The notes under the pieces were generated by a model, which saw only the letters and a list, made by a program, of their open reading frames with translations, was not told the DNA's origin and did not search any database. The position numbers and the translations under genes are program-made. Shown piece after piece: positions 1 through 11,510 of a stretch of 64,000 nt of DNA (position 1 is its first letter; every line of letters begins with the position of its first letter). The DNA comes from Pollenia angustigena (Eukaryota > Arthropoda > Insecta > Diptera > Polleniidae), in contig OV884058.1 of assembly GCA_930367215.1 (NCBI GenBank), positions 216,918,208 to 216,982,207 on the forward strand, written 5' to 3'.

Positions 1-541
1 AAGAATAAAAGATATGAACTTCACTTGTTAAATAAAAAAAATTTTTTATTATGCGCGACGTTAAAATGAAATAAAAAGAAAAAGCTGCCTACAACAAAAA
101 AGCCGCAAATTTCAACTAAAATAAATAATAAGAATTTGTATATCATGCAGCACTGTTTCCTATTGCTTAAAAACAAACAATTGTACATTTTAATTCATTA
201 ATGAATTCATGAAAACTAGTAAAAATTTGTTTTGAGCCTTGTTATGTGCACTTTAGCAAAAAGGGAAAGTATTAGATTATTATGCTCGAAATATTGAAGT
301 ATTTCTTAAAAAAAGGAGCTTTTTCTAAAAGAAAGTAAAACTTTTTCACATAAATTGTAAAGGAATTGTTTCGGGAAGAAATTTAAAACAATTAGCCACT
401 TCACAAAGTATACCATAGTGCTAAGTACTAAAGTACTATTTTAGAAATATAAATTTTTTTTATATCAAGTAAATAAATGAATAATTAAAGAAAATAATAA
501 CTTGAAATTTTTAGCAAAATCCATCTCAAAAAATAGCATAC
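1..541. other. AT-rich intergenic DNA, no gene seen
   Basis: No open reading frame with recognisable protein character, no terminal repeats and no tandem array were seen here. The sequence is AT-rich and stop-dense on both strands. Confidence 0.6.
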
Positions 542-544
542 TAA

Positions 545-763
545 GGCCCGTTTTCACAACTTACCGATAGCTAAAGGTAAGATTTTATCGGCCATATAAA
601 AAGTGTTACATTATTACAACTTAACTTTAACCTACCAGGTAGAATTAACCTTAATCTACTTTATCGTTCACTTAAGGTTAAAGTAAAGTTTTTATAATAA
701 AACACTTTTTATAAGTCCATTTAAAGTCTACTTTAAGCTATCGGTAAGTTGTGAAAACGGGCC
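545..763. mobile_element. PIF/Harbinger-like MITE, TAA target duplication
   Basis: Inverted terminal repeats of about 28 bp (545-572 against 736-763), beginning GGCCCGTTTTCACAACTTAC, bound a 219-bp non-coding element. TAA occurs at 542-544 and again at 764-766, a 3-bp target duplication of the type made by PIF/Harbinger transposases. Decayed relatives appear near 25250-25440 and 57820-58240. The superfamily is inferred only from TSD length and ends. Confidence 0.75.
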
Positions 764-1257
764 TAAAATAGGTAACGGAATTTGTATTGTCATATAAAAG
801 CTGCGTTCGAGAACACACAAGTTTTTACTATTTTTTACTGAACAAAAAGTACTCAAAAACTAAAACAAATTTCTTTATTTTATTTTGCCATTTCAGTTTT
901 ATTTACATGTGGCATTTGTTTTATTTTTGTTTTTTATTTACCCACTTACAACTACATTTAGAGTTGACAAAAAATCATCCGATTGTGGTCGGGATTGTAA
1001 GAAAAGATAAACTCACTGTTTATTGTTGTTGTTTTTGTTTAAGCTATGATATTGTTACAAGTAAAACTGGGGCTTATAATTCTTATTCGCTTAACAGTTT
1101 TATTTGTATAATATCTTTAGTTTTTCAAAACTGTTTGGATGAAGTTTCCTGATGATCTGGCCTAAGCAGCCAAGGAATTGCGCATAGGAATAGCTCATCC
1201 CATCAACAATAAATTTCAGTGTTTTTATCAAGAATGAAGTGCATTAAAAATAACTAG

Positions 1258-1434
1258 TCCGCCACGTTGTGCGTGGCCGCCATATTAGATTTAGAATGAC
1301 ATCACACAGTTTGCCATGTATTGTCATCCAAACTAAACGTGTATACAAAATTTCAGCCCAATCGGTTGAAGATAACTGCTTCAAAATTGAGTTGCAAGAT
1401 TCCAAACATACATACATACATACATACATACATT
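1258..1434 (+). repeat. SINE/LINE-like 3' tail ending in (CATA)n
   Basis: A moderately GC-rich segment leads into a phrase of the type 'aaaatttcagcccaatcggt', common near the 3' ends of insect non-LTR elements and their SINEs. It finishes in about seven CATA units (1406-1433). No reverse transcriptase is attached. It could be a SINE or just a 3' fragment. Confidence 0.4.
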
Positions 1435-1733
1435 GTAAGTTAAATAAATGCTTTTAAAATAGCCTTTATCGGTCCATTAATTTTTACTTAATACTCCTAG
1501 AATAAATATTTATTAACAATTATATTCACAAGAGAATTTAACTTTTCTCGTAAGCAGAAATTTTTTTAGAATAGAGCATACAATTTAAAACCTCCCTCAA
1601 AACCAGGAATCAGTGTAAAACTTTTTCGATGTTTATACAAAAATAAGAAAATATACGAATTGAAACTAAAAGACGCATTAAGAAACCAAACAATATATAA
1701 ATAAACAGCAGAAACAATAAAAAAATTACAGTA

Positions 1734-2538
1734 TCTATATAAGTATACATAAATGTATGTATGTAAATAAAAATGAAAAAGTTTGTCTGTTTGTTTGTCT
1801 TAAAGACTCATCACCGTTACATCACGTGAGCCCTGAAAATAATATATTTTTTCGATAGAGGAAGTATAACCCTTCATTGGATGCCAATATATTGTATCGC
1901 ATATCTTAAGAGCCGCTGAACGTATTTTCATCAACTTTTTGCAGTAGGATCTTCTGAGCCCTTTAATTGAAAGATAGCAGCAGGGGAAGGGTTATCCCCC
2001 TTAGGACGCCAATGTTAAGCATCGCATTACTTAAAGAGTTTTATAGTGAGAATTTTCAAACTTGGTTGGAGTCAAAGGGGGGTAGGCACAGGGGGAGTAG
2101 TATCGCCATAGGATGCATACATTAAATATCATGAAATTTAAGAACTGTTATAGCGATAGTTTTCAAACGTGGCTAGAGCAACTGTTATGGTCAACTATAA
2201 ATTTCAAAAAGAAAAAAGAAAAAATGGGCGGGATAGACGGAGGGGAAGAAGTACCTCCCAAAGAACGAAAACATTAAATACCGCATATCTGAATAACAAA
2301 GTCTTCAAGCTTATTAGGACAAATAGTTTGGTTATCAATTCAGAGAATTTGATAGAATGCGAAATGAATTTGAAAAGCGTGCACCATCCAATACAAGAAC
2401 AATATAAATATGTCTAGATGTCCGGAGAAGTATACAAATTTGGTTCAAATTGCTTCGTTATCAATACACGAGTGTTGTTTTAAATACGTTTTACTAATTT
2501 TGTTTCAATTTGTGTCAAAGCGCACCGGGCTAAGTCAG
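1734..2538 (+). mobile_element. Decayed non-autonomous Helitron
   Basis: It begins TCTATATAAGTATA and ends in ACCGGGCTAAGTCAG, a mutated version of the ACCGGGTTAAGCTAG terminus of the intact relative at 8770-9605. The two share interior blocks in the same order, including a 'ttgaaagatagcagcagggg'-type block and a 'tattaaatatca'-type block. There is no Rep/helicase coding. The open frame at 2169-2417 lies inside it and is not considered a gene. Confidence 0.6.
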
Positions 2539-2844
2539 TTAATAATAAAATATATAATACAATATATACAATATTTATGCCAATAATACGCAATAAAATT
2601 GAACATTAATTAAGCTTTAAAAATAAGACGCTCAAATTTATTCCCTTTTGGCGCAAAAATGATAAACAATAAATTTGGAAATAAATTTCCCATGAATTGA
2701 GACGCTAAAAAAGTTCTAAGAAAAAAAGAAGTTAAAGGTGTCAAGAATAAGCAACAAAATGTTGAAAAAAATAAAAAATATTTTTAAAATGTAATACGAT
2801 CCTAATTGCTTGAATGTTTACATATTACACTGCGAAACAGTAAG
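2539..2844. other. AT-rich spacer, nothing recognised
   Basis: No gene, array or element boundary is visible between the decayed Helitron and the inverted arm starting at 2845. Confidence 0.5.
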
Positions 2845-3349
2845 TTTGCGGTCTGGAATGTGGTTGCAAATTTCTACTAATTTGAGATCGCTGATTTCAA
2901 ATCTAATCTCCATTTTCTCTATCAGCTCTAGTTTTCGAGATATACCGTTATGTCCAAAATTAAGGCACTTTCACTGCACACACTTACACACACACAAAAA
3001 ATAAATGTAAATTCGTTCAAAACAAGGTTGATTTAACATTTTTCAGTAGTGATTTTGCTTCATAGTTGTTTCATGTTAATTTAACATGATTTTACAATAA
3101 CTTGCGAATAAAATTTTTTTCTTTTAAAATACATATAATTCATGTTTATTTAACATTGCAGTAAAGTTAGATCACAATGTGATTTATATTGAAATAACAA
3201 TCTGAATCACGTTGAATGAAAGTTATTTTAAGTTGAAACAACGTGAATTTTATGTAGAATCAAATTGGTTGGAGTGTGATGTAACAGTGAGATTTATTCT
3301 AATTAATCTCTGGATTTTTAATGTATCAACTTTTGTGTACAAAAATGTT

Positions 3350-3780
3350 CGTTTTTATTGAAGTTGCTTTTTTGAATGATTATCCATTTTTAATTGATTT
3401 TACATGTTTTTCCTTTACCTCTGCTTTTTCGTAAAATATGTAAAAATTTCGATCTACCAAAGGTTAAAATACAATTTGGTTTAAGGATTGATGTTTGACT
3501 ATTGACGTCAGCAGTCGTCGATGGCTGCGAGTGTAAGACGGCAAATCCCTCTGAGGAGATCGAGTGGTAGCGATCGAAACATGTCATGGTAACCTGCCGG
3601 CCGGGGTTCGAGCCCCAGCCACGTCAAGAATGAAAGATTATCAATAACAATTTTAATTAATTTTCATGTTGTAAAATTCCTTTCTTCATAAAAATAATTT
3701 AATGAAAAATTAAATTTCATGAACTTAAGCCTAATTGAAAATATTAAAAATTTTGAGTAATTTTAAATAAAAAAAGAGAA
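3350..3780 (+). repeat. Repeat Z, tRNA-like (SINE-type) copy
   Basis: Positions 3605-3615 read GGTTCGAGCCC, a good RNA polymerase III B box. About 35 bp upstream, 'atcgagtggtagcgatcg' resembles an A box, so a tRNA-derived promoter is plausible. The 3' part is AT-rich. Related copies lie at 4911-5165, 8341-8490 plus 11094-11510, and in reverse at 52348-52845. Flanks well outside the tRNA-like core are also shared, so it may be a longer element that carries a tRNA-like module. Confidence 0.6.
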
Positions 3781-4212
3781 TTATATAAAGTTGATTATAA
3801 TTTCTTCAATGAAGAGAAATTTAAAAATGTGTAAAAATAAATTGTTTGAGTATTTTAAAATAAGATAGAGTAAAGTGTAATATATTTAGAATATGCAGCA
3901 CATGTAAGAATAGAGATTAACTCAATTTGAAAGTTTGCCATTAATATAAAAAGGCTTAGGGAGTATATTCCACATTATTATTCTAATTGTACGCTGAATT
4001 CAGCGTACCCGAATTAGGGTAAAACGCCAGGTGCCCGGCTAGTCGGTTTTTTTTTTTAAATAAATAATAAAAATGTTTTTCAACAAAACTAATTCATAGA
4101 AAATGCGTTTCTTTAATGAATTAAAAATTAGATTTTTTAGTGACTTATTCGATATTTTAAGTTTATTTTGTTTAATAAAAGATAAGGAAAAACTTGTTAA
4201 CAAATTTTCTAC

Positions 4213-4905
4213 AAAATTAATATTTTCTAAGTTATTAAACATAAAAGTCAGATTTCATGTAAAATTATAATTTGTCTTAAACTTTGGTGGGCTTGAGGGA
4301 CGGCTTAGCCTTCGCCGATCGTCCTTAAAATTGTTGAGTTGTTTTCTTATCAATACCCACCAAATTGGCGAGTGAGACCTAAATAAATACAACTTTTGAT
4401 TTTAACGGTCACCCTAGGGTACCACCGTACTTTTTGGCTTTGAATTGTATCAAAAAAGTACAATTGCATCAACTTTACCAACCGTGGTACGTTAGAAACA
4501 TATCATATGCGTTTGACTATTTTTTTTTAAGCAAACGCACACAAACACAAATATTAAAGCTGAATTAACGTGTGTAAGAAAAAACAGTTCTAAAGTAAAA
4601 ATACTTTTTATTTTAATTAGGTTTTGTTCAATATGAGTTTTAGAGAAAACTTGTTAAGGCAAAAGTTGTTGGAAACTTTACTAACAACAACTTCTTAGAA
4701 AACGATTTTTATGTAAAATTAATATTTTCCTAAATATAAGTCATACAAGTCGGACTTTACGATTTTTCTAAAACTTTGGCGGGCTTGAGGGCTTAGCCTT
4801 CGCCGATCGTCCTAAAAATTTTTTAGAGTTGTTTTTTTATCAATACCCACCAAATTGGCGAGTGAGACCTAAATAAATCCAACTTTTGATTTTAACGGTC
4901 ACCCT
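4213..4905 (+). repeat. Two direct copies of a ~200-bp segment
   Basis: About 4213-4415 and 4694-4905 are diverged direct repeats. Both contain a 'gcttagccttcgccgatcgt' phrase, then 'caccaaattggcgagtgaga', and end in 'ttttaacggtcaccct'. The second copy lacks a few bases. This could be a tandem duplication or two copies of a dispersed element. No coding potential is visible. Confidence 0.6.
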
Positions 4906-4910
4906 TATGT

Positions 4911-5165
4911 CAGGGTGATCAGCCGCCTGGGTTCGAATCTCAGGTCAGTCAAGAATGAATGATTATCAATAACAATTTTAATTAATTTCCATGTTGTAAA
5001 ATTCCTTTCTTCATAAAAATAATTTAATGAAAATTAAATTTGATGAACTTAAGCCTGATTAAAAATATTGAAAATTTGGATTAAAAACCATAAATAGTTC
5101 AACAAAATTACCACAATACTAATAATTATTAAAAATTATATTTCAGTTGTATTTTCTATTTTTAT
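4911..5165 (+). repeat. Repeat Z, second (partial) copy
   Basis: It contains the B-box-like GGGTTCGAATCTC and the same AT-rich 3' part as 3350-3780, but lacks most of the 5' region. It starts immediately after the second direct repeat ending at 4905. Confidence 0.6.
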
Positions 5166-5266
5166 AATTCTTATTTTTCTTTTTTTGAAATATATGTTAT
5201 ATATTAATAACTTTTAAAAATTCATAAATAAATAAAAAAAAGTGTTGTTTATTTAAAAAAAAAAAA

Positions 5267-5885
5267 AATACCGAAAAATCCCGAAATTAAGTGAAATCCC
5301 GGAATCCAGAAATTGCGGAATTTCGGGATCGGGATTTTCTAAAATCAATCCCGAGGCGGCATGAAATAACCCCCCAAGATCTAACCCCCCCAAAAAATAA
5401 TGAAATAACCCCCAAAGCGTGGGGCTTTATTTCATATGCAATAAAGCCCCATTTTTGAAAATGAAATTAGAAGCTTTAGTTAGCGAATCCGGTGTTTGGT
5501 ATACAATATAGAAGAAAACCATTGCGCCTGGCCGAAGGCCGGCTATGCAGGACAGCTTTTTTTTATCGAAGCCGGTGTTCTGTATACCAAAGTGGATAAA
5601 TCTTTGCGCCCAAAAACGTTTTCATTATAAATTTGAAAGTGAAATAATCCCCCAAAAATATATTGGGGCTTTATTTCATAATGATTTTTTGGGGGATAAT
5701 CTCATATGAAATAATACCCCAATTAAAAAAATTAAAAAACATCCTAAACAAAATGAAATAACCCCCCAAAAATCGTTTTTGTTGTTCTCTGTACAAATTT
5801 TTGGGGGGTTATTTCATTATTTTTTTGGGGGGTTATATTTTGGGGGTTATTTCATGCCGCCCAATCCCGATTGGCAACCCTAGTG
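5267..5885. mobile_element. Part of a word-iterated element (AATCCCGAAAT word)
   Basis: Variants of 'aatcccgaaatt' recur in both orientations from 5267 to 5354. After the inserted foldback element the sequence resumes and ends in TTGGCAACCCTA, a hAT-like terminus. The matching left end was not found, so it is truncated or its left end has diverged. A foldback element is inserted at 5355-5861. Confidence 0.4.
5355..5861. mobile_element. Foldback element with exact 9-bp target duplication
   Basis: Inverted ends GGCGGCATGAAATAACCCCC (5355-5374) and the complement ending at 5861 enclose 507 bp. CAATCCCGA occurs at 5346-5354 and again at 5862-5870, an exact 9-bp duplication as made by Mutator/FB-type elements. 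Subterminal regions iterate 'gaaataacccccc'. The core (about 5525-5560) carries GGCCGAAGGCCGGCTATGC, also found in the foldback element at 47134-48258. It is non-coding. Confidence 0.85.
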
Positions 5886-6835
5886 TGAAGACAACATATG
5901 CATTTATTTAAGAATAATTCAAAACACTTACCCCTGTAGCACATGTTTCACTTATTTTGTATTTCCTTTGTTAGAATGGCCCGATATGGTTTTCGTCATC
6001 ATTCTACTTTGAAAACCTGATGTGCTTAATAATTTTAATTAAAAGAATACGGGAATTCTCTTCTTTTTCTAACATATTTCAGTCATGAAAATAAAAAAAT
6101 GTACATATAAACTTTTAATTTTAATATAAAACAGGTTTTTATGGATTCAATATTGAACAATGTTATTTTAACAGTGAATAATATTAAATTAACGTGATTT
6201 AAGGTTATTTAAATATTTTTCATTTAAAATTAATAATAAATAATGATAAATTTAAATAAAGGGCATACTTTTGCAGAAATTTACCATGATTCGCAATCAA
6301 CATTTCGCCATGTTATTTTAACATTCGTATTTTTTCTGTGTGTATTCAGTTAAAAAAAAATACGAAACTCGACAAAAATTCAGTTTACTCAGTAAATTTT
6401 GAATCAAATCAAAAGTTGTGCACAGATTACAATGATACAAACATCATTTCATTCGAAATTATGTTAAGCTTAATGTTTTTAGACCAAACCTGTAATTTTA
6501 GTCGCATTTTTATTTTTTATGAATTTTTAAAGAACAAAAAATTTGTTTTTCTTTTAATTTTCCTATTTTTTCTTCCAAAATTCAACGAGATCTCTGAAAC
6601 TACAGGGCATATTTAAAAATAATATAAGCACGGCTTAAACATAATATTGTTGCCGAGTTTCGGATTTTTATTTAATTGAATATGGTCAACCGTTTTCAAG
6701 TTATTCCAATATATTTAGTGAAAGTGCCCTAATTTTGGACATAACGTTATATTTCGAAAACTAGAGCTGATAGAGAAAAATGGAGATTAGATTTGAAATC
6801 AGCAACCTCAAATTAGTCAAATTTCAGACCGCAAA

Positions 6836-7972
6836 AAAAAGTTCAAATTTGTTCCCTTGTGTTATTAATAATAAATTATGAAATTTAGGTCAAAATGTTT
6901 TTTGCTATTTTTGCTATTTTTGTTTTGTTTTATTGTATTGTTTAATGCTCTTTTATACAATAAATAAACAATGATAGTTTATAATATCTTCTCAAACGAA
7001 ACGTTTCCTTTGACAATATTGTTTTCAATAACGACGACGTAGAAGTTACTTAAATTCTTATTTGGATGTAAAACACGAGTGGATCATCTGATGGTATACA
7101 AATGAGAATTATTGTTGTATTTTTAAGGGTATACGCTTATATTACTTATACGCCTTCGGAGCCTTATAATTAAAATTACTTTATTATTATTTTTTTTCAT
7201 GATATATTTCTATAATTGACTAAATTTTTCCGTTGTTTTTTTATATTTTGTTTATTATTCTTATTTGCAAATCTTTTATGTAAGTGAAAAAAAATATTAT
7301 ATGTATTTAATTTATGGTATTAAGATGTTTACAGTGAGTTGAAATTAAGAAAATTAAAACAAATACTATTGAAAAAGGGCGTTTGAGGTTAACAATTTTA
7401 GCTCTTTTATATAATTTTTACCATTAAAATACTTTTAATATAATGTCCGATAAAGGGCTTTTAAACAAGAAATATATTTTTTCATGCAAGTTAAGATAAA
7501 AAATATTATTGAAGCTTTTATTTTTAGAAATAGTAGGGTTTGGCAATTATAAGTAGTATTAGGCAGATGTAGTGTTAAGATTCTTTATTATTAAAAATTA
7601 AATCCAATGTTGGCCCAATCATGCCTCCAAGCCACATTGAGCACCATACAGTGATACACGTTCAGCATAAACAAGCTCTTTAACAACTACTCTCTTATTT
7701 CCAGAGAAACCAGCTGGTTGTTCTTTATAGCCCATATACACTGCGGGGAAATTTAGTACTTACGAGATTTACAGCAATATCTAGTTGTTTTTGAATAGAT
7801 TTCCCATGCAAAACAAAATCTACTTCGTGACTAGATATTGACGAAATCTACTCAAAATCTAGTAATACTTAGTGATGTAACTATGACTAGGAAGCAGCAC
7901 ATACTACAGGCTTAATGATTAACAGAAGCAAAGCGAAATTGTATATGCTTAGATTGCGAACTCAACAGGAAG
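6836..7972. other. AT-rich DNA, no gene seen
   Basis: Only short stop-dense frames and simple AT-rich sequence are present. No inverted or tandem repeat was recognised in this stretch. Confidence 0.55.
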
Positions 7973-8178
7973 GGTGCGTTCGTAAATGCATCACTGCGCT
8001 GCATCAGTGATTTCAAATCGTTATATATTTATCAGTGAAGTAAATGTGGACCAAAAAATTGTGAAATAGTCCACAAAAATAATAGACATATAATAAAAAA
8101 AAATTATAATTATTTTTATCGGCTTTATAAAAAGTTTGCTTTTCTGATGCAGCGCAGTGATGCATTTACGATCGCACC
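7973..8178. mobile_element. Small MITE with ~35-bp inverted ends
   Basis: The left end (7973-8008) and right end (8145-8178) are near-perfect inverted repeats containing AAATGCATCACTGCGCTGCA. The 206-bp element is non-coding. A convincing target duplication could not be assigned, so the superfamily is left open. Confidence 0.6.
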
Positions 8179-8340
8179 AGAAGTTGCAGCCCTTGTTATC
8201 GATGATATTGTTTTTGAATCCGTTAAAAATTTTAAATATCTTATTACACAGCTCTATGTTTAAATTTTCCCTCAAGTTTTGCTGAAAAAGGTCAACAGTA
8301 AAAAAGAAGGACAATGAAAAACAGAAAAATGTACTTTAGA

Positions 8341-8490
8341 ATTCAAGAAGAGTTCTTGAACACGTAAATCAACTAAAATAGATAATCATTCAAAACAAAT
8401 TTCGATCTACAATTTGGTTTAAAGATTGATGTTTGAGTGTTGACTGCCAGCAGTCGTCAATGGCTGTGAGTATTAAACGGCAAACCCCTC
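8341..8490 (+). repeat. Repeat Z, left half of a split copy
   Basis: It matches the 5' portion of the copy at 3350-3780 (shared phrases 'caatttggtttaaagattga' and 'cagcagtcgtcaatggctgt' or close variants). It breaks off at 8490 and resumes at 11094, interrupted by a 2.6-kb element flanked by TTA. Confidence 0.7.
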
Positions 8491-8769
8491 TTAAGGCTCA
8501 GTTAGGCGAACGTTGCTGTACCGTATATGTACTGTATCAATCAGCTGTTCGCTTTTTGTTATATGATAACCAATACAAAAGATTACCGAAATGCATGTAC
8601 CGTAGTTGCAACGTACCAATCTGTAGAAAATAGAATTTCATGCCGTTGTTACGTGACATTTGTAAGACAGTGATGGGCGGGTTGTATGTTATATTGAATG
8701 CGGGTAATTTTGCTCTTTTTTTGTAGTTTTTTCGGTATATCTATCGATTTGCGACAAAATAACTTACAA

Positions 8770-9605
8770 TCTATATATATAAAAGTGAATGTATGTATAT
8801 ATATTTGTATATATATATATATATATATTTGTGCCTTATAGGAGGCCAAACCACTTGACCGATGAACTTGAAATTTTCACAGCATGTATCTGTGACCCTG
8901 GAAGAGACATTAGGCTATATAAAATTGTGACTGGGCAAAGGGGCGATGCCACGCCCATACAACCCAAAATTTAAATTCGTGTTATTTATGACATTTTTTG
9001 CCCTACGGCGATAATATTTGGTATATTTGCTGCGTGTGCGTGGCCCCGCCCCTTTATAGAAAAAGTAAAAAACGTTATATCTACTAAACTACTGAACCGA
9101 TCGTCACTAAATTTTCACAGAAGGCTATTGTTCTGAATTAATGTGTCGTTGGGTTCAAAAAGGTGTGGTTGGTCAAAGGGGCGGTGCCATATTTTTTTGT
9201 GGATGTCAATAATAAATAGCTTATATTTAAAGAGCCGCTGCAAGCATTTTGTTGAACTTTTGGTAGTAGGATCTTCTGAGCCACAAAATTGAAATAAAAT
9301 AGCAGAGGTGGAAGTGGTACCCCCCATAGGATGCAAATATTAAATATCACGTTACTGAAGAACTATGATAGCTAGAGCCTTCAAACGTGGAAAAATCCAC
9401 TATTATGGTAAATTTTAAAAGAAAAATGGGCGGGGTTGACGGAGGGAGAGCAATACCCCCCATAAAATTAAACTGCTGAATGCCACGGAATTCTCTTACT
9501 ACGAAGCAGTTAATAATTTAATAAATAAATTTTTGTTAAAATATATTAAAAATACTTATATATTTTATAACGATGGGGGTAGCGAAGCACACCGGGTTAA
9601 GCTAG
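8770..9605 (+). mobile_element. Non-autonomous Helitron
   Basis: It starts TCTATATATATAAAAG and ends ACCGGGTTAAGCTAG, inserted between A (8769) and T (9606), as expected for Helitrons, which have TC...CTRR ends, no inverted repeats and an AT target. It has no Rep/helicase frame. The interior holds short blocks repeated in the older copy at 1734-2538, and a TA-rich microsatellite lies near 8807-8830. Confidence 0.8.
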
Positions 9606-9634
9606 TATAACATATTTCCAAATATACAAATATA

Positions 9635-10142
9635 CATACCCTGCGGGAAACTTGTGTCAATTGGTTTTAGGGCACTTATCCCGTGACAAGTGAAAGCAGT
9701 TTTATAATAAAAAGGAACGAATTGTGATAGGTTAAAACAGAACATATCACTTAACTGGTGATAATGTGCTAAAAGAGTAGTTACTCCAGAAGGTAATTGA
9801 CAAACAACTTGTCATGTAACTGGATTTTGTGTGGGAAATGACTGATTTATTCTACCTGGTTCTATTACTTTAAATGAAGGGGATCCGCCCTAATAACATG
9901 GTTCATTTGGGACAATATTTGCAACAGGCATTACTTTAACTGAAATTGAATGTGTCCATTAAGTTGTTTCTGTGACCTGTTACAAAGCGTCAAAAAGGTG
10001 CCAATTAACCCCCTCGTAGGACATCGACATGTTAAAGTGACAAGTCCCCTTCATATAAAGTGTAAGAACTCTAACCGGTCCCGATCACTATAGAACTGTC
10101 ACGTGACAAGTTAAGTGTTAGTTCCCTTTCCTCTAGGGTATG
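9635..10142. mobile_element. Short-TIR element, ACAAGT word iterated
   Basis: The ends CATACCCT (9635-9642) and AGGGTATG (10135-10142) are inverted, followed by further similarity (GGGAAACT against AGTTCCC). Variants of 'gtgacaagt' and 'acttgtca' recur throughout in both orientations. No coding and no clear target duplication. Confidence 0.5.
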
Positions 10143-10179
10143 TTTAGATGTTTAAAATTAACAAATGCATAAACACATA

Positions 10180-10687
10180 AGCCTGGTACTCTGTTCAACA
10201 TTTCACGTGAAATGCTGTCAAAATGCATATGAAAAAAACTTGTGCGGAATATCTATGAAATAATGTTGATGAAGTTGTACTCTGTTTATTTTGTGAAAAA
10301 GTTCCGAAATGTTTCTGGCAACATTTTTTTTTACAACTGCGAAATAATGTAAGCTGCCTTTATTTCACGTGGAATTTTAAGCAAAAGCAAAAAAGTATGA
10401 ACTAAATATTAAAAAAGAAATAAAAAATTAAAATAACATAACCGGTAACAGTTTTTTATCCATATTTACTTTTTTTTATTAAATTTTTTATTAAAAAACA
10501 ATAATTTTAGTAAAATACGTGTGGCGTTTGTTTACATACACGAAACAATGTAGCATACTTTGAAAGAATAAAAACGTCAAATTGTACAAACTCGCAAGAT
10601 TGGTAACATTGATAAATGCCAAAATTTTCGTGTGGAATAATCAATGTTGCTTAACATTTTTCACAAATTTGAACAGAGTACTAGGCT
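10180..10687. mobile_element. MITE with ends AGCCTGGTACTCTGTTC
   Basis: The left end (10180-10196) and the right end GAACAGAGTACTAGGCT (10671-10687) are inverted repeats. ATA flanks both sides (10177-10179, 10688-10690), suggesting a 3-bp duplication. The 508-bp element is non-coding, with several 'cacgtgaaat'-like palindromic words. Confidence 0.65.
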
Positions 10688-11093
10688 ATACAATGGAAAT
10701 GTGAAACATATAAAAGACTTTAAATGGTATCAAAACCTTGTTTGGTGTATTCACATTTACAATATATGTATGCTAAAAATTTATATATGCTAAAATACAA
10801 ATTTATTTATTGTCAATCTATAATATAAATATTAAGTTATTAACATTTTTTACATACACAAAATACTGTTTTAATACCATTTAAATCACGTGGTATCTTT
10901 TCTGCACAACGGTCACCATTTGAACATTTTTGATTCCCATCACTGTGTGTTTTGTTTTATGTATACTATTGCTTTTTGTTTATGTATGGGAAAACATATG
11001 ACACGTTTTAAACGTTCTATAAGAGCACCAACGTGCTTACAGTACGGTGCGGTACATTACGGGTACAGCAACGTTCGCCTAACTGAGCCTTTA

Positions 11094-11510
11094 AGAGATT
11101 AAGTGGTTGCAATCGAAACATGTAAGAATAACCTGTCCGTAAAAGCCTGGGTTCGAGCCCTGCTGCAGTCAAGAATTACAAATTATCAATAACAATTTTA
11201 AATGTGAAATGCGCATAGAAGCAAGCTAGCTTTCCCTTGCCAATAAATCTCAGTGTATTTATCAAATATGAAAAATTGGGAACTTAGCACGTCATACAGA
11301 AATCTTATTAATAATAAATTTTGTATTGCCAAAAATAACTTTGATAATTTTAATTAATTTTCATGTTTTAAAATTCCTTTCTTCATAAAAATAATTTAAT
11401 GAAAATTAAATTTGACGAACTTTAGCCTAATTAAAATATAAAAATTTGGATTAAAAACCATAATCTGTTCAACAAAATAGCCATACAATACCACAAAATA
11501 TTGAGAAAAA
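11094..11510 (+). repeat. Repeat Z, right half of the split copy
   Basis: It resumes the repeat Z copy left at 8490: 'gcaatcgaaacatgtaagaa', a B-box-like GGGTTCGAGCCCTG (about 11149-11162), then the AT-rich 3' part ending in a phrase for 'aaccataatctgttcaac'. A roughly 130-bp extra segment near 11200-11335, with the W motif, interrupts it. Confidence 0.65.

Larger units (their letters stand above)
2988..6342. mobile_element. Repeat N, interrupted copy (ends CACACA...TGTGTG)
   Basis: This is the same family as the uninterrupted copy at 34149-35010. The left part (2988-3291) and right part (5878-6342) match consecutive parts of that copy, so about 2.6 kb (3292-5877) is inserted relative to it. 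The right end TATTTTTTCTGTGTG mirrors the left-end motif of the other copy. It is non-coding, with repeated 'ttaatttaacatg'-like words. Confidence 0.6.
2845..6835. mobile_element. Outer inverted-arm element of a nested stack
   Basis: Positions 2845-2974 recur as a diverged reverse complement at 6718-6835. Both arms carry the phrases 'agctctagttttcgagatat' and 'tccaaaattaaggcactttc' or close variants. The 3.7 kb between them is filled with other elements. Exact ends and target duplication could not be fixed, so the superfamily is unknown. It is a foldback element or an inverted pair of one repeat. Confidence 0.5.
8494..11090. mobile_element. 2.6-kb TTA-flanked element, PIF/Harbinger-like
   Basis: The inverted ends start AGGCTCAGTTAGGCGAACGT (8494) and are complementary to the end at 11090. 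TTA lies at 8491-8493 and 11091-11093. The ends fall exactly where a repeat Z copy is split, which independently fixes the insertion limits. The interior holds a Helitron (8770-9605) and two smaller elements (9635-10142, 10180-10687). The remaining sequence has no transposase. Superfamily is inferred from the 3-bp TSD. Confidence 0.7.

Noticed and set aside
787..1152. 121-residue + strand frame
   Set aside because: Composition is driven by AT-rich low-complexity DNA (Phe, Tyr, Leu, Cys runs). No domain, no splice signals and no conserved motif.
2169..2417. 82-residue frame rich in Lys/Arg
   Set aside because: It lies inside a decayed Helitron and is not preserved in the related copy at 8770-9605.
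8807..8830. TATA-type promoter
   Set aside because: The (TA)n run is a microsatellite within the 5' end of a Helitron with no gene downstream.
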